From positions 64,695-128,694 of the forward strand of contig CAJJDO010000064.1 in NCBI GenBank assembly GCA_905183005.1: a DNA stretch of 64,000 bases, read 5' to 3'. The stretch comes from Paramecium pentaurelia (Eukaryota > Ciliophora > Oligohymenophorea > Peniculida > Parameciidae). The position numbers and the translations under genes are program-made. Below are positions 34,641 to 48,700 of the stretch, piece by piece (position 1 is the stretch's first letter; each line of letters begins with the position of its first letter). Under the pieces are notes generated by a model, which ran no database searches, was not told the origin of the DNA, and worked only from the letters and a program-made list of their open reading frames with translations.

Positions 34641-37287
34641 TCAAACTTTAATTTCTTTTCTTCTTTCTGGTTCCCACTCTTCCTCTAATGATCCAAGCAA
34701 TTAAAATAAAATTGAACTTAAATATGAATTTTAAAAACCCTAATAATAAAAAATATGAATTCTTACTTCCTATGTTATATTAGGTTTAATGAATCTGCAT
34801 AAATTTAAATATCCACTATATTCTTATTCTCTTGGAAATACTCCCAAAGATCGTTTGTATCTGTTAATCAATCTACCTTAATAATATAAAAATATTCCTA
34901 TATTATTTTAAGGTAATCTACATATTCCATAAGCTTCTGTGCATTCATTTAATTTATTGAAAAGTTTACCATTACCTAACATTACTTTGAATTTATTTTC
35001 CAACTTATTTTTAATAGATGATTAAGCTTATTGTAAATCATTAATAAAGACTTTATAAGGAAATGGATCTAATGAATAAAATTTAATATATTCCTTTAAA
35101 GAATAATCAGGATATTTAATGGCTTCATCCAATTTTAAATCAAAAGCTGAATATGTATTTGAGATGATATCATCATTATAAAGATTTAATTCAAATACTT
35201 TCTAATGAGAATGTATTTTAGCAAGATCAAAGATAAAAATCTTAGTATAATTGTAATTACAATTTAATATGAAATCTTCTTCAATTAATAGATGAGTAAT
35301 AGCATTTAATAATACATATTTACTTTCAGGTGAATCTACTTTTCTCTCCTTCTCACTAGTAATAGTAAGAGTGTAATTATAAAATGTTAAGGAATCATCA
35401 CTAGGATTTATGTGGTTATTCATTGAAATAAAACCAACATAATAATTATTTTATGATTTATGACAAATTAAAACACTATCACCTAATCTAAGAGATGCAA
35501 TTTTAAAATTCAATGCATATTATTTTTTATTGAATTATTATTATTCTTCTTAAATTAAACCTTCTCCTCCATTTCTTGTTATTTATTCATAATCTTATTT
35601 GTTTAAACATATTTTCTTCTTTGGAATATCAAAATTAAATAAATAATCACTTAAATCTTCTAAATCTTTTGTTTCTTTTTCAAATAAAATAATTAAAGGT
35701 ATTTTCTCTTAAAGATCATCAGTTGTAAATTAAGATTTCTTTCTTCTTACTCTTTAAGCATATTCAATTTTAAATTCAGAAGCTTCTGATAATTTAGCAT
35801 TATCTAAGAATAAACCAAAACATGACATAGGTGATTAAACTAGTTTGGAAATTCTAATTAAATATATTATAAATATATTACTCATCAATGAAAGTCAAAG
35901 ATAATTTTGGTTAACGAATAGCATTGTTTTCTGCTACTTTATTAAAAGAGATATCTTCCTCTTATTAATTTCCATATATCAATTAACAATATTTACAAAC
36001 ATTTTTCATTTCATCTCTTGAAAACTTTTATAAATGATTTTCACTATCTTTCAAATGTAATACCATGATGTCTTCTAGAACCTCACCCATACTTCTTAAT
36101 CCACCAAATACAATTAATTAATCTTTAAAAACAATACAACTATGTGAAAATCTTGGCTAAAATATAGGTGTTTTAGATCTTGGTACTAATTTACTCCAAG
36201 TCTAACACTTTAATTAACTACTATTACCCTCATAACTGTTTCAAATATCCATATATCATTCTTAGGATATATTGGCTTTTCTTCTTCATCCATATTCTAA
36301 AAATTATCATCTTAATCTTATTCTATTGCTTCTTCTTCATTATCCTTTTATTAATCATATTGATAACTAATTAATATTTCAATAAATATACCCTTCTCCT
36401 CCTATTATAAAAAGAAATCGATCAGCATAAGCCACTGCAGAATGTGAAGCACGAGGTGTTGGCTATTAAGAACCATTCGGTTTGATCTTCTCAATTTTAA
36501 TAACAATATTGTTTTCATTAATTTACTTTTTGTCCTCTTATGAATCTTATTAATCAAATCTTTGTTATAAATCATTCACACTCTCAAAATCTAATTTATA
36601 TAAATCTTTATAAAATAATAATTGTTTTTGTGACATCTAACCTTGACCCCCAAATATATACACACTTTCTCCAATCTTATTTGCAGTATGACTTTCTAAT
36701 TTAATCATCTCATCTCCAGTGAAATTAGTTATTTATAAAAATCTGTTAGTTTTTATATCATATAACCAATGTGATTCTGTCATTGTGTTCTATACTTAGT
36801 CCCAACCTCCATATATGTAAATTAATCTCTAAGATAAAGCGATCATTGAATGTCCTTCTCTAGCTTGCATATCTTTTGGCACTTATATTTCTGTCCACTC
36901 TGATGTCTCAATGTCAAAGCTCCAAAAATCACCCATTATGTAATCATTACTAGACCCTCCAAAAAAATACAGCTTATTTTGAAGACAAACAGAACAATGA
37001 GAATCTCTACCAGCTGGATGTTAAGCAGATGGACTAATCAATCTTTCCCATTAAAATGTTAAGCAATCCATACGATAGATTTATTCCCATTATTTGGCAT
37101 TGTCTGATTTACCACAACCACTAAAAACATACATATATTTATCATGCAAGACAGCTGTATGTCCCCATCTCTTACAAGGATAATTAGGACTTTTTCTTTT
37201 ATTAACACTTTAATTTTTAGATATCCATTATGCATTTCTAAAGATTTTTGTAGGGATTGTTGTTATCTCTTATTGAATTTAATTCAT
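34641..37287 (-). CDS. Kelch-repeat / MORC-like GHKL fusion protein, 846 aa
   Basis: N-terminal kelch blades fill about residues 20-330 (HTAVLHDKYMYVFSGCG, KLYFFGGSSNDY, LIYIYGGWDQV, SVYIFGGQGQM, RFLFIIGGEGY, DQLIVFGGLRSM), so about six. After a CKYC pair the protein continues into a MORC-like region from about residue 430: FLDNA matches the GHKL N-box, IASLRLGDSVLICHK matches the MORC SMRLG segment, and GIFLYYQGRLINRYKRS matches the S5-fold strand. The C-terminus (IKPN ... LLGSLEEEW) matches the helix that ends MORC proteins. The catalytic Glu before LDNA is Leu, and the DNGxGM and G-loop motifs are not recognisable, so ATP hydrolysis is doubtful. Introns: 36367-36391, 36202-36227, 35854-35881 (28 nt, joins the two halves) and 34740-34766. 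Stop 34641-34643. MORC proteins act in chromatin compaction and small-RNA silencing. Confidence 0.75.
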
Positions 37288-37754
37288 ATACTATTATAAT
37301 TTAATTAATATTCATGATCACAAATTAAATTAAATATTCGTTTTCCTTAATACTTCCTACTATTTCAACTCTATATTTAATACATTAATTATCATACATA
37401 TTCAAAATTTATTATCATTAAATTAAGAATAATGTAGATAATTCTTAATATATCTATTAGTTAATAGTAATATTAATGAATAACAATTTGAAAACAAGGT
37501 TTAATAAAGGTTATAACGTAGTAAATTTATAATATCAAATAGAAAAGCTTTGATGAATTTGATCCATCATCATATTAACCTTATTAAATTGTTTAATTAT
37601 GAAAATTAGATACTTTTTTTATATATTATAATTTTTAAATTAATTATACAAAATTGCTTAATTATTTGACTTGAGAATATTCTCTATCTTTAAAAAATAA
37701 TAAAATATTGTAATATCCATTCTCATAATATTCAATATAATATATTCAATTTAA
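37288..37754. other. AT-rich intergenic region (467 bp)
   Basis: Lies upstream of the kelch-MORC gene and downstream of the carboxypeptidase gene. No feature is seen. Confidence 0.55.
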
Positions 37755-39963
37755 TCAAATAAATTTATTTTATGTATTCTTTCTTTTTACTTTTTGTGTA
37801 AATTCAAATATCAATCTTGGATCCCAGGTATCTTTTTTCTATATTGATTTTGATATTACTGCTAAATTCTTATTTTCTGGACTATTATATTAAGTACTTT
37901 AAAATGATTGATTAAGTCGTATTTATTATTAAAATGGCATTTATTATTGTTATTAAATTTATTCATTCCTTATTTTATTATGAACAACTTTTATTGATAA
38001 TCCATTATGAATTGGAGGTACAAAATTAGATTTTTAAAATTGGAAATTCTATTTTTTTTAAGAAGGTATTAAAATTTAATTTTGACTTTATTCCATTTCT
38101 TAATTATTATTAGATTATTGTGTTTTTAATTTAAATTTATTAGTAGGAGTAATATCAGCTGAAAGATCTTTTATTTATGATTAAGTGATATTCATTTATT
38201 AATGGAAACTTGAACTCTTCATTTGTCTTTTTTCAATCTTACTTTTAGGCATAGAAAAATAACGAATATTCTCATAATTATGATTATTAAATGAAGTTAA
38301 TTAAGGTTATTACAATTTTTTAATAAAACTAATTTCTTTTTTAATAGAAACCTTCTTTTCAAACCTCTTCTTTTGTTTGATTTATTTTTATATAATCATA
38401 CCATTTTCAGGATCTGAATCACTTTAGTCTTCTGTACTATAAAGATCTTGATTATGATATTATTGTCGATTCTTTTCTAATTCATTTGCTATCTATTATT
38501 TTAAAGTAATATTTGTATAATAAAGTACTAAACTTTTATATAGATCCTACCCTATTTATAAGAGATCTTATTAAGTGAATTATTTGATTTAATAAAATTC
38601 ATTATATCCAAAAAAACTAGTCTCTAAAGTAAATATATCATGTATTTCATTTGGAAAATATTTCTTAACTAATTTAAAAACAAATGCTCGAGCAGTTTTC
38701 ATTTTGCATGGTTCAAGGGAGAATGTACAGGAATTAAAATCAAAGAATTTACTTGTTGTTTTAAATAAATATGGTAATATTCTACATTATACTGCATCTT
38801 AATCTCCTCTACAAGCATACATAAATGAATTTAATCTAAATTGAATTATTATTAATTATACTTTTTTGAATGTCCATGTAAATCTATAAAGCAAACTATA
38901 TTTCTTGTTTGAATGATATTTTTTAATAGATTTTTAGTTTCAATTATTTAAAAATGCAATTATGGATTTGGTTTATGCCATTATCTATTTAAATCTTTAC
39001 CACTTAAATCACATCTAAAATTTCCACATTCTACTCCATCTGGATTAAAAAGTGGTATAATAATAAAATGAAACTTTTGAGTTAATATATCATCTTTTTC
39101 AAGAGAACTCAAAAAACCTTAACAAACAAATGATGATACTGTTTCTCCAGGATGTTAACGAGCAATTATAACAATAACATCATTATTTGGTGATCCATAT
39201 CTAAGAATGGGAACATTTAAACCTGAAAGTGAAGTAGTAAGGATTTAATAATTATTCTTAAGGAAAGTATATAGATCTGTATTTGTGTAAGGATAATTAA
39301 GAGACAATTTGAATTTTCTATATTTTGATGGTATGATGATTGTTAGTTAATATAATTTACACATATGAGTGGGATACTAAAATTAAAATTGATTCACAAT
39401 TTTACTTTTAATTTATAGTATTATGAAGATTTTAATTTAACATTAGTTTCCAAAACTTCCCATTTAGATCCATCCTTTATCATGACAGATAGGCCATATT
39501 TTAATGATTTATATTCTTTAATCTATATAAGTTTAAAAGTATTTACTAAATTGATAATATGAAAGGTGAGAACTTGGCCTTAAAGGTTATTAACTTCAAA
39601 ATAGAACCATTATGAATAACCAATTGTATTTGTATCATCTTATAAAATTAAATTAAATTCATTGTCTTTTATCTCATAAGCAGCATAAAGATTGGCTGAT
39701 TCAAAATTGGAATTGAACATTCCATTATTTATTATAGGTTAAGATTTAATGATTTTATGATCATCTAAAAGTAATCCATTGAAATGGTATTTGAAATTAT
39801 ATGAGGTAGTTTACTTATGTTTTAAATAGACACATTTGTATTCAATATTATGTAAAGGTATTTGGATATTGATGGATGTGTCAATAAAGAGGTCTTTGGG
39901 TAGTTTTAATTAATAATTATTTTAATCTGATTCTTCAGAAATAAATCCCTCATCATCGTTCAT
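37755..39963 (-). CDS. Cytosolic carboxypeptidase (CCP/AGBL, M14 family), 717 aa
   Basis: An N-terminal beta domain (QWFYFEVNNLQGQ, typical of CCPs) precedes the M14 catalytic domain. Zinc ligands and neighbours are present: ARQHPGETVSSF (His and Glu ligands, ~residue 255), FNPDGVECGNFR, LSGKDLNRQW, LHGHSKK (third His ligand, ~residue 355) and FTLETSFFGY (catalytic Glu, ~residue 430). CCPs trim glutamates from tubulin tails and other proteins, so a role on ciliary and cortical microtubules is likely. The C-terminal ~270 residues are Gln-rich and basic. Introns: 39377-39405 (29 nt) and 38836-38861 (26 nt, directly after LHGHSKK), both TAG-ending and both required. Stop 37755-37757. Confidence 0.92.
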
Positions 39964-40009
39964 ATTTATTTAATTTTAATTACCCGTTTTTATAAATTAT
40001 TATTAAATA

Positions 40010-41090
40010 ATGAAAGTGACAATCACCCTTGTATTGTTATTAGCATTAGCTTCAGCCACATCCACTTAAGATTAAATTCTTGCACTCCTTTAAACAGGAA
40101 CAAAAGCAAGTGATGCTATTGACACTGTCTTTGGTTTATTGAATGATTTAATTCAATCAAATAAAGATGCTCAATTTGCAGCAGATTAAAAGAATGAAAC
40201 AGATGAATGGATTGGTGCATAGTAATTATGTTTACTAATTATAGAACAATAGAGTAATTTACAAAAATTAAGACTTTGAATCAAAAGTTATTCCAATAAT
40301 CAATTGAGAACAGAGCTCAATTTGAATAAGATCTCCATGATACAAAGAATTATCTTGCATGGAATGAATAAAGATAAGATGAAATTAATAGAAAGATCTA
40401 AGTTCTTCTTGATGAATAATGTCTTAGCAATCAACTCTTTGTTAGATCAATCAAATAAAATAGAGAAGCTCTTGAAGTTGTAAGATTACTTAAGTAAGAT
40501 GTTGCTGGATATATTGTCAATGGAGACTCCTTTGAATTAGTTTAAGTTCAAAGTGTTGCTGAAAAATTAAAGCAATACAGCAATACATTCTAAGAATAAG
40601 AATTATAATCATTCCTCTAATTAGCCAATAAATAAGAAGATGGTTCAGTAAGCAGAGGAGCAACATTAGCTGAAAGAGTTTTGGTTGTTTTGGAATCACT
40701 TGAAGTTAACCTTGCAGCCTCACTTGAAGCTCTTGAAGTTAATGAAATCAATGCCTCATGGGAATTAGCTGGTTGGGTTTCATTGAGTGAAGCTGAAGTA
40801 GAAAATCTCAAAGTTGAATATGAAAGAAAATAAGTCTATGCTGATAGATTGGCTACTGTAATATTAATTAATTTAATATTTAGTAAATTTAAGCTGCCTT
40901 AGCATAATAAGCTAAATCAAAGATTATTCTTTAAGAATCACAAGATGCTTTAGATTAAGCTTAATCAGACTTGGAAAACAAGAGAGCTGATTATGCTGAA
41001 GCCAAGGCTAAAAGAGATGAAGAGAATGCCATTCTTGCAGAAGTCATCATTATGTTCAAGAAATAAGTAGCTTCATGGTCTGGAAGATGA
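40010..41090 (+). CDS. Trichocyst matrix protein precursor, 343 aa
   Basis: A signal peptide (MKVTITLVLLLALASATS) is followed by an Ala/Glu/Gln-rich, almost wholly helical protein with coiled-coil heptads and few cysteines, ending FKKQVASWSGR. Size, signal peptide and helical pattern are those of Paramecium trichocyst matrix proteins, which are proteolytically matured and crystallise inside the extrusive trichocyst. Codon use is richer in GCT/GAA/CTT than in neighbouring genes, consistent with high expression. Introns: 40222-40244 (23 nt) and 40858-40883 (26 nt). Stop TGA 41088-41090. Two short antisense ORFs across the 3' half are shadows. Confidence 0.9.
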
Positions 41091-41160
41091 GATTCATCAT
41101 TTTATATTCAATATAAATATGAATTCATTTATTCAATGTTTCATACAACAGGCAATCAAA

Positions 41161-42955
41161 ATGTCAATATCTGAGACATATGCTTAGAAGATTCCAAACA
41201 TATTTGAAATCAATACTCTATTGATGATAACTTTCATATTGTTATTTGTCTGGAGAATAATTACATTGAAAACTAAAACATTTGCAAATCCACTCAAGAT
41301 CTTAGGTATTGCTACTTTGAAACTAATACACTATGTTTCATCATTATATAGTCTAATCATGTTTTCATTTTTGATGTAACAATCTCTTATATAATAAGTT
41401 CATACGTGGCAGATTAATTGCCTTTTAGGAATCTTAACAAATTCAAAGTGATAAAAATCTTCTTTGTAATTATCATTTTCTTTTGGGGAACAGACATAAA
41501 TCTATTTTCACTTACTATAGTAACTCTAATAGAAAAAACTACTAAAAAAGTCATTTAATCATATTAAATACAGAAAGAAGATGAGATCTCAACTATTTTA
41601 TCATATGTATTAGCTTTAGGTATAATTCTCACAGTATCTATTTATGAAGTATTGTTATTGTAAATCATTAGATATTTATTTCAGAAGATTAGGATGGATT
41701 TAATATAATGGAATTCCCTATATTCAATTTGTTAATGATAGGTTTATTCTTTTTGGGTTTGCAGAAAATAACCTACAATATCACAAAAGACCAACACAAC
41801 AAATTTATAGGTATAATAATGTGTCTCTTATTTTTGATTTATGAATTGAAAGATAAAATATTTGATCCTTTCAATCATTAAGTGATGTGGATAAGTCTTT
41901 TAATTTTAGCTACTCTAAACATCTTTGAGAATACTGAAGAAGATTAATAATTGATATAGAGTAATAATCGAATAGTTGGAGATGATGAAATTTCATTCCA
42001 AGCATTCCTTAATCATTTAAAAAATAATTCAGATTCAAAAAAGTTAATGATATAACTATCTCTTAATTTTTCATTTATGTTTGTAGAATTAATTTATGGT
42101 TGGATTAGTAATAGTTTAGGATTGATCACAGATTCATTACATATGCTGATTGATTCAAGTGCATTAGCAATAGCATTATTTGCTAGTTTTATGGCCAAAA
42201 GAAAAGCAAATTCAACATATACATTTGGTTATGAAAGAGTAGAAATATTATCTGGATATGCAAATGGTGTATTTTTATTATTTGCAGTTGTTGAAATAAT
42301 ATCAGAATCTTTTGAAAGAGTAATAACTCCTTAAGAAGTTCTTCCTGAAAAGATGTTGATTGTATCATTCTTAGGGTTACTAGTTAATGTAATTGGATTA
42401 TTTTTCTTTCATAATCATGGACATATTCATTCAGAAGAAGTAGATTAATAATTGGAAGAAAAACATCATCATCATTGTTCTCATCATCATGATCATAATC
42501 ATAATTTATCTGGTGTATATTTACATATTCTAGCTGATGCTTTAGGAAGTGTTGCATGTATCATATCTGCATTGCTTATATATTACTATTAGTTTCATAT
42601 GGCTGACCCTATAGCCTCAATCATTATTTCATTACTCATTCTTACCACAACAATTACATTACTTAAAGATACAAGTAAAATATTATTGATGCATGTACCA
42701 TTTTCAGGTAAAAAAGTGTTAGCTGCTATTTCTCATGATGTAATTAGAATTATAATCTATTTTTAGTTTAATTATAGAGGATTTGAACCTTAAGAAATGA
42801 AATTGTGGTAATACAAAGAAAAAAAATTAGTTTTTACAGCAAGATTTCAAATAAAATAAGAAGATGAAGCTTAAATCAAATAAGAAATAGATAATATAGT
42901 TTCAAAGCATAAAGAAGTTGTAATTAATGCAATTGATTTTGATTATGTTGACTGA
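41161..42955 (+). CDS. CDF-family zinc transporter (ZnT5/Msc2-like), ~573 aa
   Basis: An extended N-terminal multi-TM region (about residues 20-250) precedes a canonical cation diffusion facilitator core: DSLHMLIDSSALAIAL carries the HxxxD zinc site of TM2, FGYERVEILSGYANG is the TM3 signature, a His-rich cytoplasmic loop follows (EKHHHHCSHHHDHNHN), and HILADALGSVACII carries the HxxxD site of TM5. A C-terminal domain ends the protein. Extra N-terminal TMs plus a His loop are typical of ZnT5/Msc2 proteins that load zinc into the secretory pathway. Introns: 41376-41398 (23 nt, AAG end), 41649-41671 (23 nt) and a probable 42740-42766 (27 nt, multiple of three). Without the last the protein is 582 aa. 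Stop 42953-42955. Confidence 0.9.
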
Positions 42956-42997
42956 ATTAATTCTGTGTTAATTTGCAATTCATATAATTATATTTAA

Positions 42998-45742
42998 ATG
43001 GAAGACCAATTTTCTGAAGATTATCACCTCTCTCTTCAGTAAGGTTCTATTTTCTCTATCATTAAGCTTCTGCTAGACTCTCCGATAGATATTAAGATAA
43101 ATTTAAGCCTCATTCAATTTTACTAGATTATAATCCTGTGCCTAACAAAAATACAGAATAATCTTAAATTTAAGTTTGGGAATCAGTTTCTGATACTCCA
43201 TTTAAAGAATCTATTTAATAGCCATCTATTAATGGTATCAATATGAAAAATTCTTTAGTTTTACAAGTAACTAATATTTTGTTATTAGAATCGAACAATG
43301 ACTCATATACCAACAGTTAAAAGAATAAAATAAATTATAAGTAGGAACAAACTCATATTGGAAGTCAAAGATAAACTTATGAGGATAGGTTATATTTATC
43401 CTAAAAATAAAAAAACCCATCTGATTAATTTTCTTAAAGAAACCTATCTGGGAGACTTAAATAAAGATTAAATAAGAAAATAAATTTTTTTTGAACCTAT
43501 TAAAATTAAACTTCCAACCTTTAGTCCAACCAGCAAATTTATCCTAATTTGGCAAATTTTTAGAATTATTTAAATAATGTTTTTATTATGGTGGGTTCCA
43601 TTCAAAATAGCATTTACTCCTGAGGGTACTACTGATATAAAAAATATTGAATAATCCTTAGTTTACTTTATGATTTTTGACTTAATAATTAAATTAAATG
43701 TTGGCATTATTGATCAAGGCTAAATTATGAAGGATCGCCTTTTCATCCTACTCTATTATATAAAATATGAATTGTACGAAGATATCATTTATTTGATTAC
43801 TTTGATCATCATCATAAGAGAATAGCCAATTGACACTTATTTAATAAAAGAAATAATAGTTTTAACATAATTTATTCTTAATTTCTTTAAATTAAAAAAG
43901 AAGATAAAAACTTATGAAGAGACTCTGACAACATAATCTACTTTAATTGAATTAGCTAATTTATCCTAATTAATTATTGTAATATTCTATTTTGCTCATT
44001 TTATGGCATGTGTATGGTATTATGTGGGTATAAAAAGTTTAGATTAATTCAATGAATCTTGGATAATCAAATATAAATTAATTGATGCTCCAATATCTTA
44101 TTGTTATGGATATTCATTTTATTGGGCTACTGCTACAATGGTTACAGTAGGTTATGGAGATGTTACTGGATAAAATATTTATGAAGTTCTTTGTTCTATT
44201 ATATTAATGTTTCTAGCTAGTGGAATATTTGCATTTTCAATAAATTCTATTGGTTAGATATTTAGTAACATTGACAATTAATAATAAGTATATAAAAGAA
44301 CACTTTTACTGATTAACCATTATATGTAATTTAATGAAGTTTAAATATCATTATAAAGTAGAATAAGAAATTATATTAAATATTTTTTTGAATAAGAAAA
44401 TAAGGGTAGTAAAAATGAGATTGATTTAGTTTTAAATCAATTATCAAATAATTTGAGATAAGAACTTTTATAGGATGTATAATTAAGAGTTTTGAAATAG
44501 GCAGACTTTTTTAAAAAGAATTTTTCTCAATCAACTATTAGATTAATTGCTGATCATGTTAAATTTTAATAATGTACACCTAAAGAGTTAATTTATAAAT
44601 AATAAAATAATGACGATAAATCTATTTATATTATTTAAAAAGGTGAAATATAATTAATTGATGATAATTCAGGAAAGATTCTTAAAATATTTACTAAAGG
44701 TTAAACCTTTGGAGAATTAGAATTTTTATCCTTTTAAGCTAGATTTTGTAGTGCATATAGTGTTACATTCAGTTAAATCTATAAAATTGCAAGAGAAGAT
44801 TTTCTTAATTTAATAAAGGATAATCCTGTAGATTATTAAAAATTTTAATAAATGAAAGATTAAATTTAATTAAAATATCAAAATGAATAATTTAAATGTT
44901 ATGCATGTGATGAAAACCACCTTATTTGGGATTGTCACTTTTTATTTTATAAGCCTAATATTGAAGTTATGATTAAGAAATCTTTATTCAACACAGAATA
45001 AAGAAGATCAAATTTTAAAAGATCTGATAAAAGATATTTAAATATCTTACACAAAAGTCTAGATAATGAAGATTCTATAGAATAAACATAAAAGATAGGT
45101 TCAGTTCCTTCTGATACTTCATCTGAGATTTCCTCATAAGATAGTAAAGTACCAGAGATAGAATAAACAAAAGTTCGAGATTCCCTTTCAAAATTAGGAT
45201 AATAACATTAATCAAGAAAAAGTTCGGCACATAGTAAATCAGGATAAGGAATAGTTGAAGAATTTAATTTTCATTTAAATAAAAGATAATCTAATCGTTA
45301 AAGTGTTAGATAAACAGAAATTGATACTCCTTTAACATAGAAAAGAAAATCAATTTAATAGGTATTTTCATAGGATGCTAAAAATTCTTTATCTGCTCCT
45401 TAATTGGCTCCAATTAAAGAAGAAACCAGAAAAGAAAATAAGGATTATAATTAAAATCTTAAAAGTTTTCATTAATTAGATGAAATAATAGATAACAAAT
45501 ACTATTATGATGATGAAATTGATTCAGTATTTTCATTTTAATATTACTTTCCACATAATAACATTGAAAATGTTTTATAGGAGTACTAAAGATTTTAAAA
45601 GTAATTCAGATAAAAAAAATTCAAAGTTATAAAAAGTAAATATATGTTCCACAAAATTACCAAAGCTACTAAACAAAAATAAAATAAGCATAAGAAAGAT
45701 CAACCATCAGCAAATTCCTTAATAATTAGAGAAAATGTATGA
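42998..45742 (+). CDS. Six-TM K+ channel with cyclic-nucleotide-binding-like domain and zinc knuckle, 899 aa (channel 3)
   Basis: Same family as the channels at 11830 and 14583. The filter reads ATATMVTVGYGDVTGQN near residue 367. S5 reads YFAHFMACVWYYVG and S6 contains FLASGIFAFSINSIGQ. The CNBD-like region has KGQTFGELEFLSFQA: FGELEF is retained, but no Arg follows at the ligand phosphate position. The knuckle is slightly variant, Cys-x2-Cys-x3-His-x4-Cys (CYACDENHLIWDC), at 44897-44935. The last ~260 residues are Ser/Gln-rich and end with a basic stretch. Introns: 43044-43066 (23 nt, AAG end) and 43267-43288 (22 nt). The stop (45740-45742) is only 6 bp from the stop of the convergent anoctamin gene. 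Confidence 0.86.
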
Positions 45743-45748
45743 ATTCAA

Positions 45749-48700
45749 TCAATTTTTTAATCCTTAGACTTATAAAAGACTTTCTAAAAATGATTAAAAA
45801 TCATTATTTCTTTGCACTTTATTGAAAAACTTTTAAGTTATTTCTTTTTTATCTCTTTTCTTAATTTTATCAATGAAAAATGAATCAATCATTTCTAAAA
45901 TTGTTTTATTTGTTCGAACATCTTATACAAATGATAATAAAAACTAATTTTCTAATTCATCCTTTGATATTTCTTCATCCTCATTCAAATCAAGTAGATC
46001 AAAAAATAATAAGACTTTTTATTCCAATTAACCAATTTAAAGAGTACTACAATTTTTAAGAAATAACTATATTTCTGCTAAATTCTTTTTCTTCCTAAAT
46101 AAACAAAAAGCTATTCTATTCAAAAAGATTTTATCCTCAATTCTTAAAGTAGAATCTTCTATTAATATTAATTCTTTAATTGGAACAATCTTTTCTACAT
46201 AAATTTTAAAATCTCTGAATTCTAATCCAGGACCTCTTAAATAATAATCTCCAAATTAATTATATAATTCATTTAATTTTGGTTATCCATTTTATAATTA
46301 AAGTGGAATAAAAAAGTATTCAATTTTTTTCCAACATCTTTTTGGTTCTGAAACTTTAATTTATGATTTCAACTATTTAGATAATTCATTAGGTATCATC
46401 TTCTAATTAGGTTTATCAATAACTACATTTAATTCAATTTATTCTAATATTTCATTTTTCTTTCTCATTAAATTTACATTATGTTAAGTTTATTATGTAA
46501 TTGTGTGTAATTTTTAATAACAAGCAGCACAAAATTGTTCAGTACACTCAATACATTCTAATATAGTTGGATTTTTGCCACATTCTTAACAAATGGATAA
46601 GTTTGAAAAATTTGCTTAAAGAAATTAAAGCATTCTTTTTATTATTAAAGCATTATCAATTTGATAATATCTAATTTTCATAACACTTTAAACTATCATA
46701 TCATATTCTGTTTAAATTATTTTATCTAACTTTTTATATTTTGAAATGCTAAAGAATTAAGATTCTAATTTAGCTATTTCTGTATCCAATTATTTAAGTT
46801 TAATTTCAGTTGACTATTCTATTTCTCCTTATTCTTTTTTTAACTTTTTATTCTCATCCCTAATAACAATTATATATAAAAGAATTACTTTAATTCCTTA
46901 TAATGTCTATCTAAATCTTTTAATTTAATCTAAGTTTTCTATTATTGTTCTACAAGTTCTCGGTGATTTATTTTATCAATCTCTTCAATAACCCAATCAG
47001 GTCTATCTGGTATTAATTCTCTAACTAATATTTTAATAAGAGATATTGCAATAACACAACTCATAAAATACCATAATTCTAAATCATTTTCAATAACATA
47101 ATCTACTTAATCAGTAAACATCCTTAAAGTAGCATATCTATGCTTAAAATAAAGTAAAACAAAATTTGTAAATACTCCTGTAGCACTTAAAAATTCCAAT
47201 ACATTTAACCATTATCCAATACCAGGAACTCTTTCAGATTTTATTCTTTTTGTCATGTAAATTAATTTATATAATTTTACTTGTATGTCAATAGTGTTCA
47301 TTACAATACCTACAAATGGCCCTATTGGAAAAGCTGCAGAAAACAAAATAAAATAACCATAATCTGTTATGGCTTCCATAAAATAATCAAGAGTTCCCTC
47401 AAAATCATCTTTCAGAGAATTTAATTCTATAGCATCTACATCTATTTTAGTTTCAAAAGGCATATATTTAAATTTATGATTCTTAGTTTCTTCTAAAATC
47501 TTTTCCTCTAATACTTCTTCACTCTCTATTTTTAAAACAGGTCTAGCTGCTGATTCTAATAAATCTACATCTATATTATCCTGAATATCTAATTTGTAAT
47601 TTTTTTTAAATTCATCATAATCCCAAAATTATTCAATTTCATCTAAGTATTAAAGATGTTATTTATTAGCTAATCTAATTTTCTTTTATTTTATAGTTAT
47701 TTCCTTTACTTTTTAAAAGTAATTTCTTATTCTTCCTCTCAATAATAGAACAGGTATTAGAAAATTAACTACAATATAATATGCTTTTTTAACTAAAACT
47801 AATGGAATTATAAAATAAAAGATATCTTCAAGATTATATTTATTGGAAGTAACAATTATGTACATTAAAGGCATATATGAATTTATAAACCTAAAAAATA
47901 CATTTTTGTAAATTAATGACTTTTAATAACTTAATTCAAATTTATGATTTTCTTAATCTGCATACCATTTAGAAAAGTAAAGAAACAAAATATTTAAAAT
48001 CTATATAGCAACAGCTTATAATGCTCCAAGTAAAAAAATAAATCCTTTATAAATTATTAGTTCTTATTTTAATAAATCAATTCCATAAACAATAGCAAGA
48101 CTGCAAAATAAAAAGACTGCTAATAAGAAAATGAAAAGAATAAAGTAAATAGCCATTTTTGTTATTTATTAATGTTTTGTCAATTTTCTTGTAATAAAAT
48201 TAATTTCTTCATCTCCTGAAAATTTATCTTTCAAAGGTCCTTCATAATATGAGGATTCAGTTTATAGCATTTAATCTATGCAACCCCATCTTGTATTGAT
48301 TTCAGAAGTTTTCCTTTTCCATAATTCAATTTAAACAGTAGACCATATTGTAACTAATAATACCCAATATGGTATTAAATCAGAATGAAAATCATATAAT
48401 ATTGCATATAATTAAAGTGCTAATCCTGGAATGCCTATAATTAGTTAAACACAAGACAAGTAACTTATCCATGCAAAATAAAATGAAATCTATTCCCCAA
48501 AATATAATCTCATTGTTGTTAAAGATGTAAAATTTCTTCCTCTACCTTCATTAAGATAATCTTTAATCTGACTTATTGGTTAAGGTATAAAACCAAAAGA
48601 TAATTTTTACCATTATCTTTTAATAATTTAAATTCCTCCTGATGTATGCATAGCATAACAAGATTCAACAAGTTTTGATTTAAGTAAAGATTCCAAATTT

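Noticed and set aside
40517..40811. Two antisense ORFs in the trichocyst matrix protein gene
   Set aside because: The + strand coding sequence with signal peptide, heptads and matching introns explains the region.
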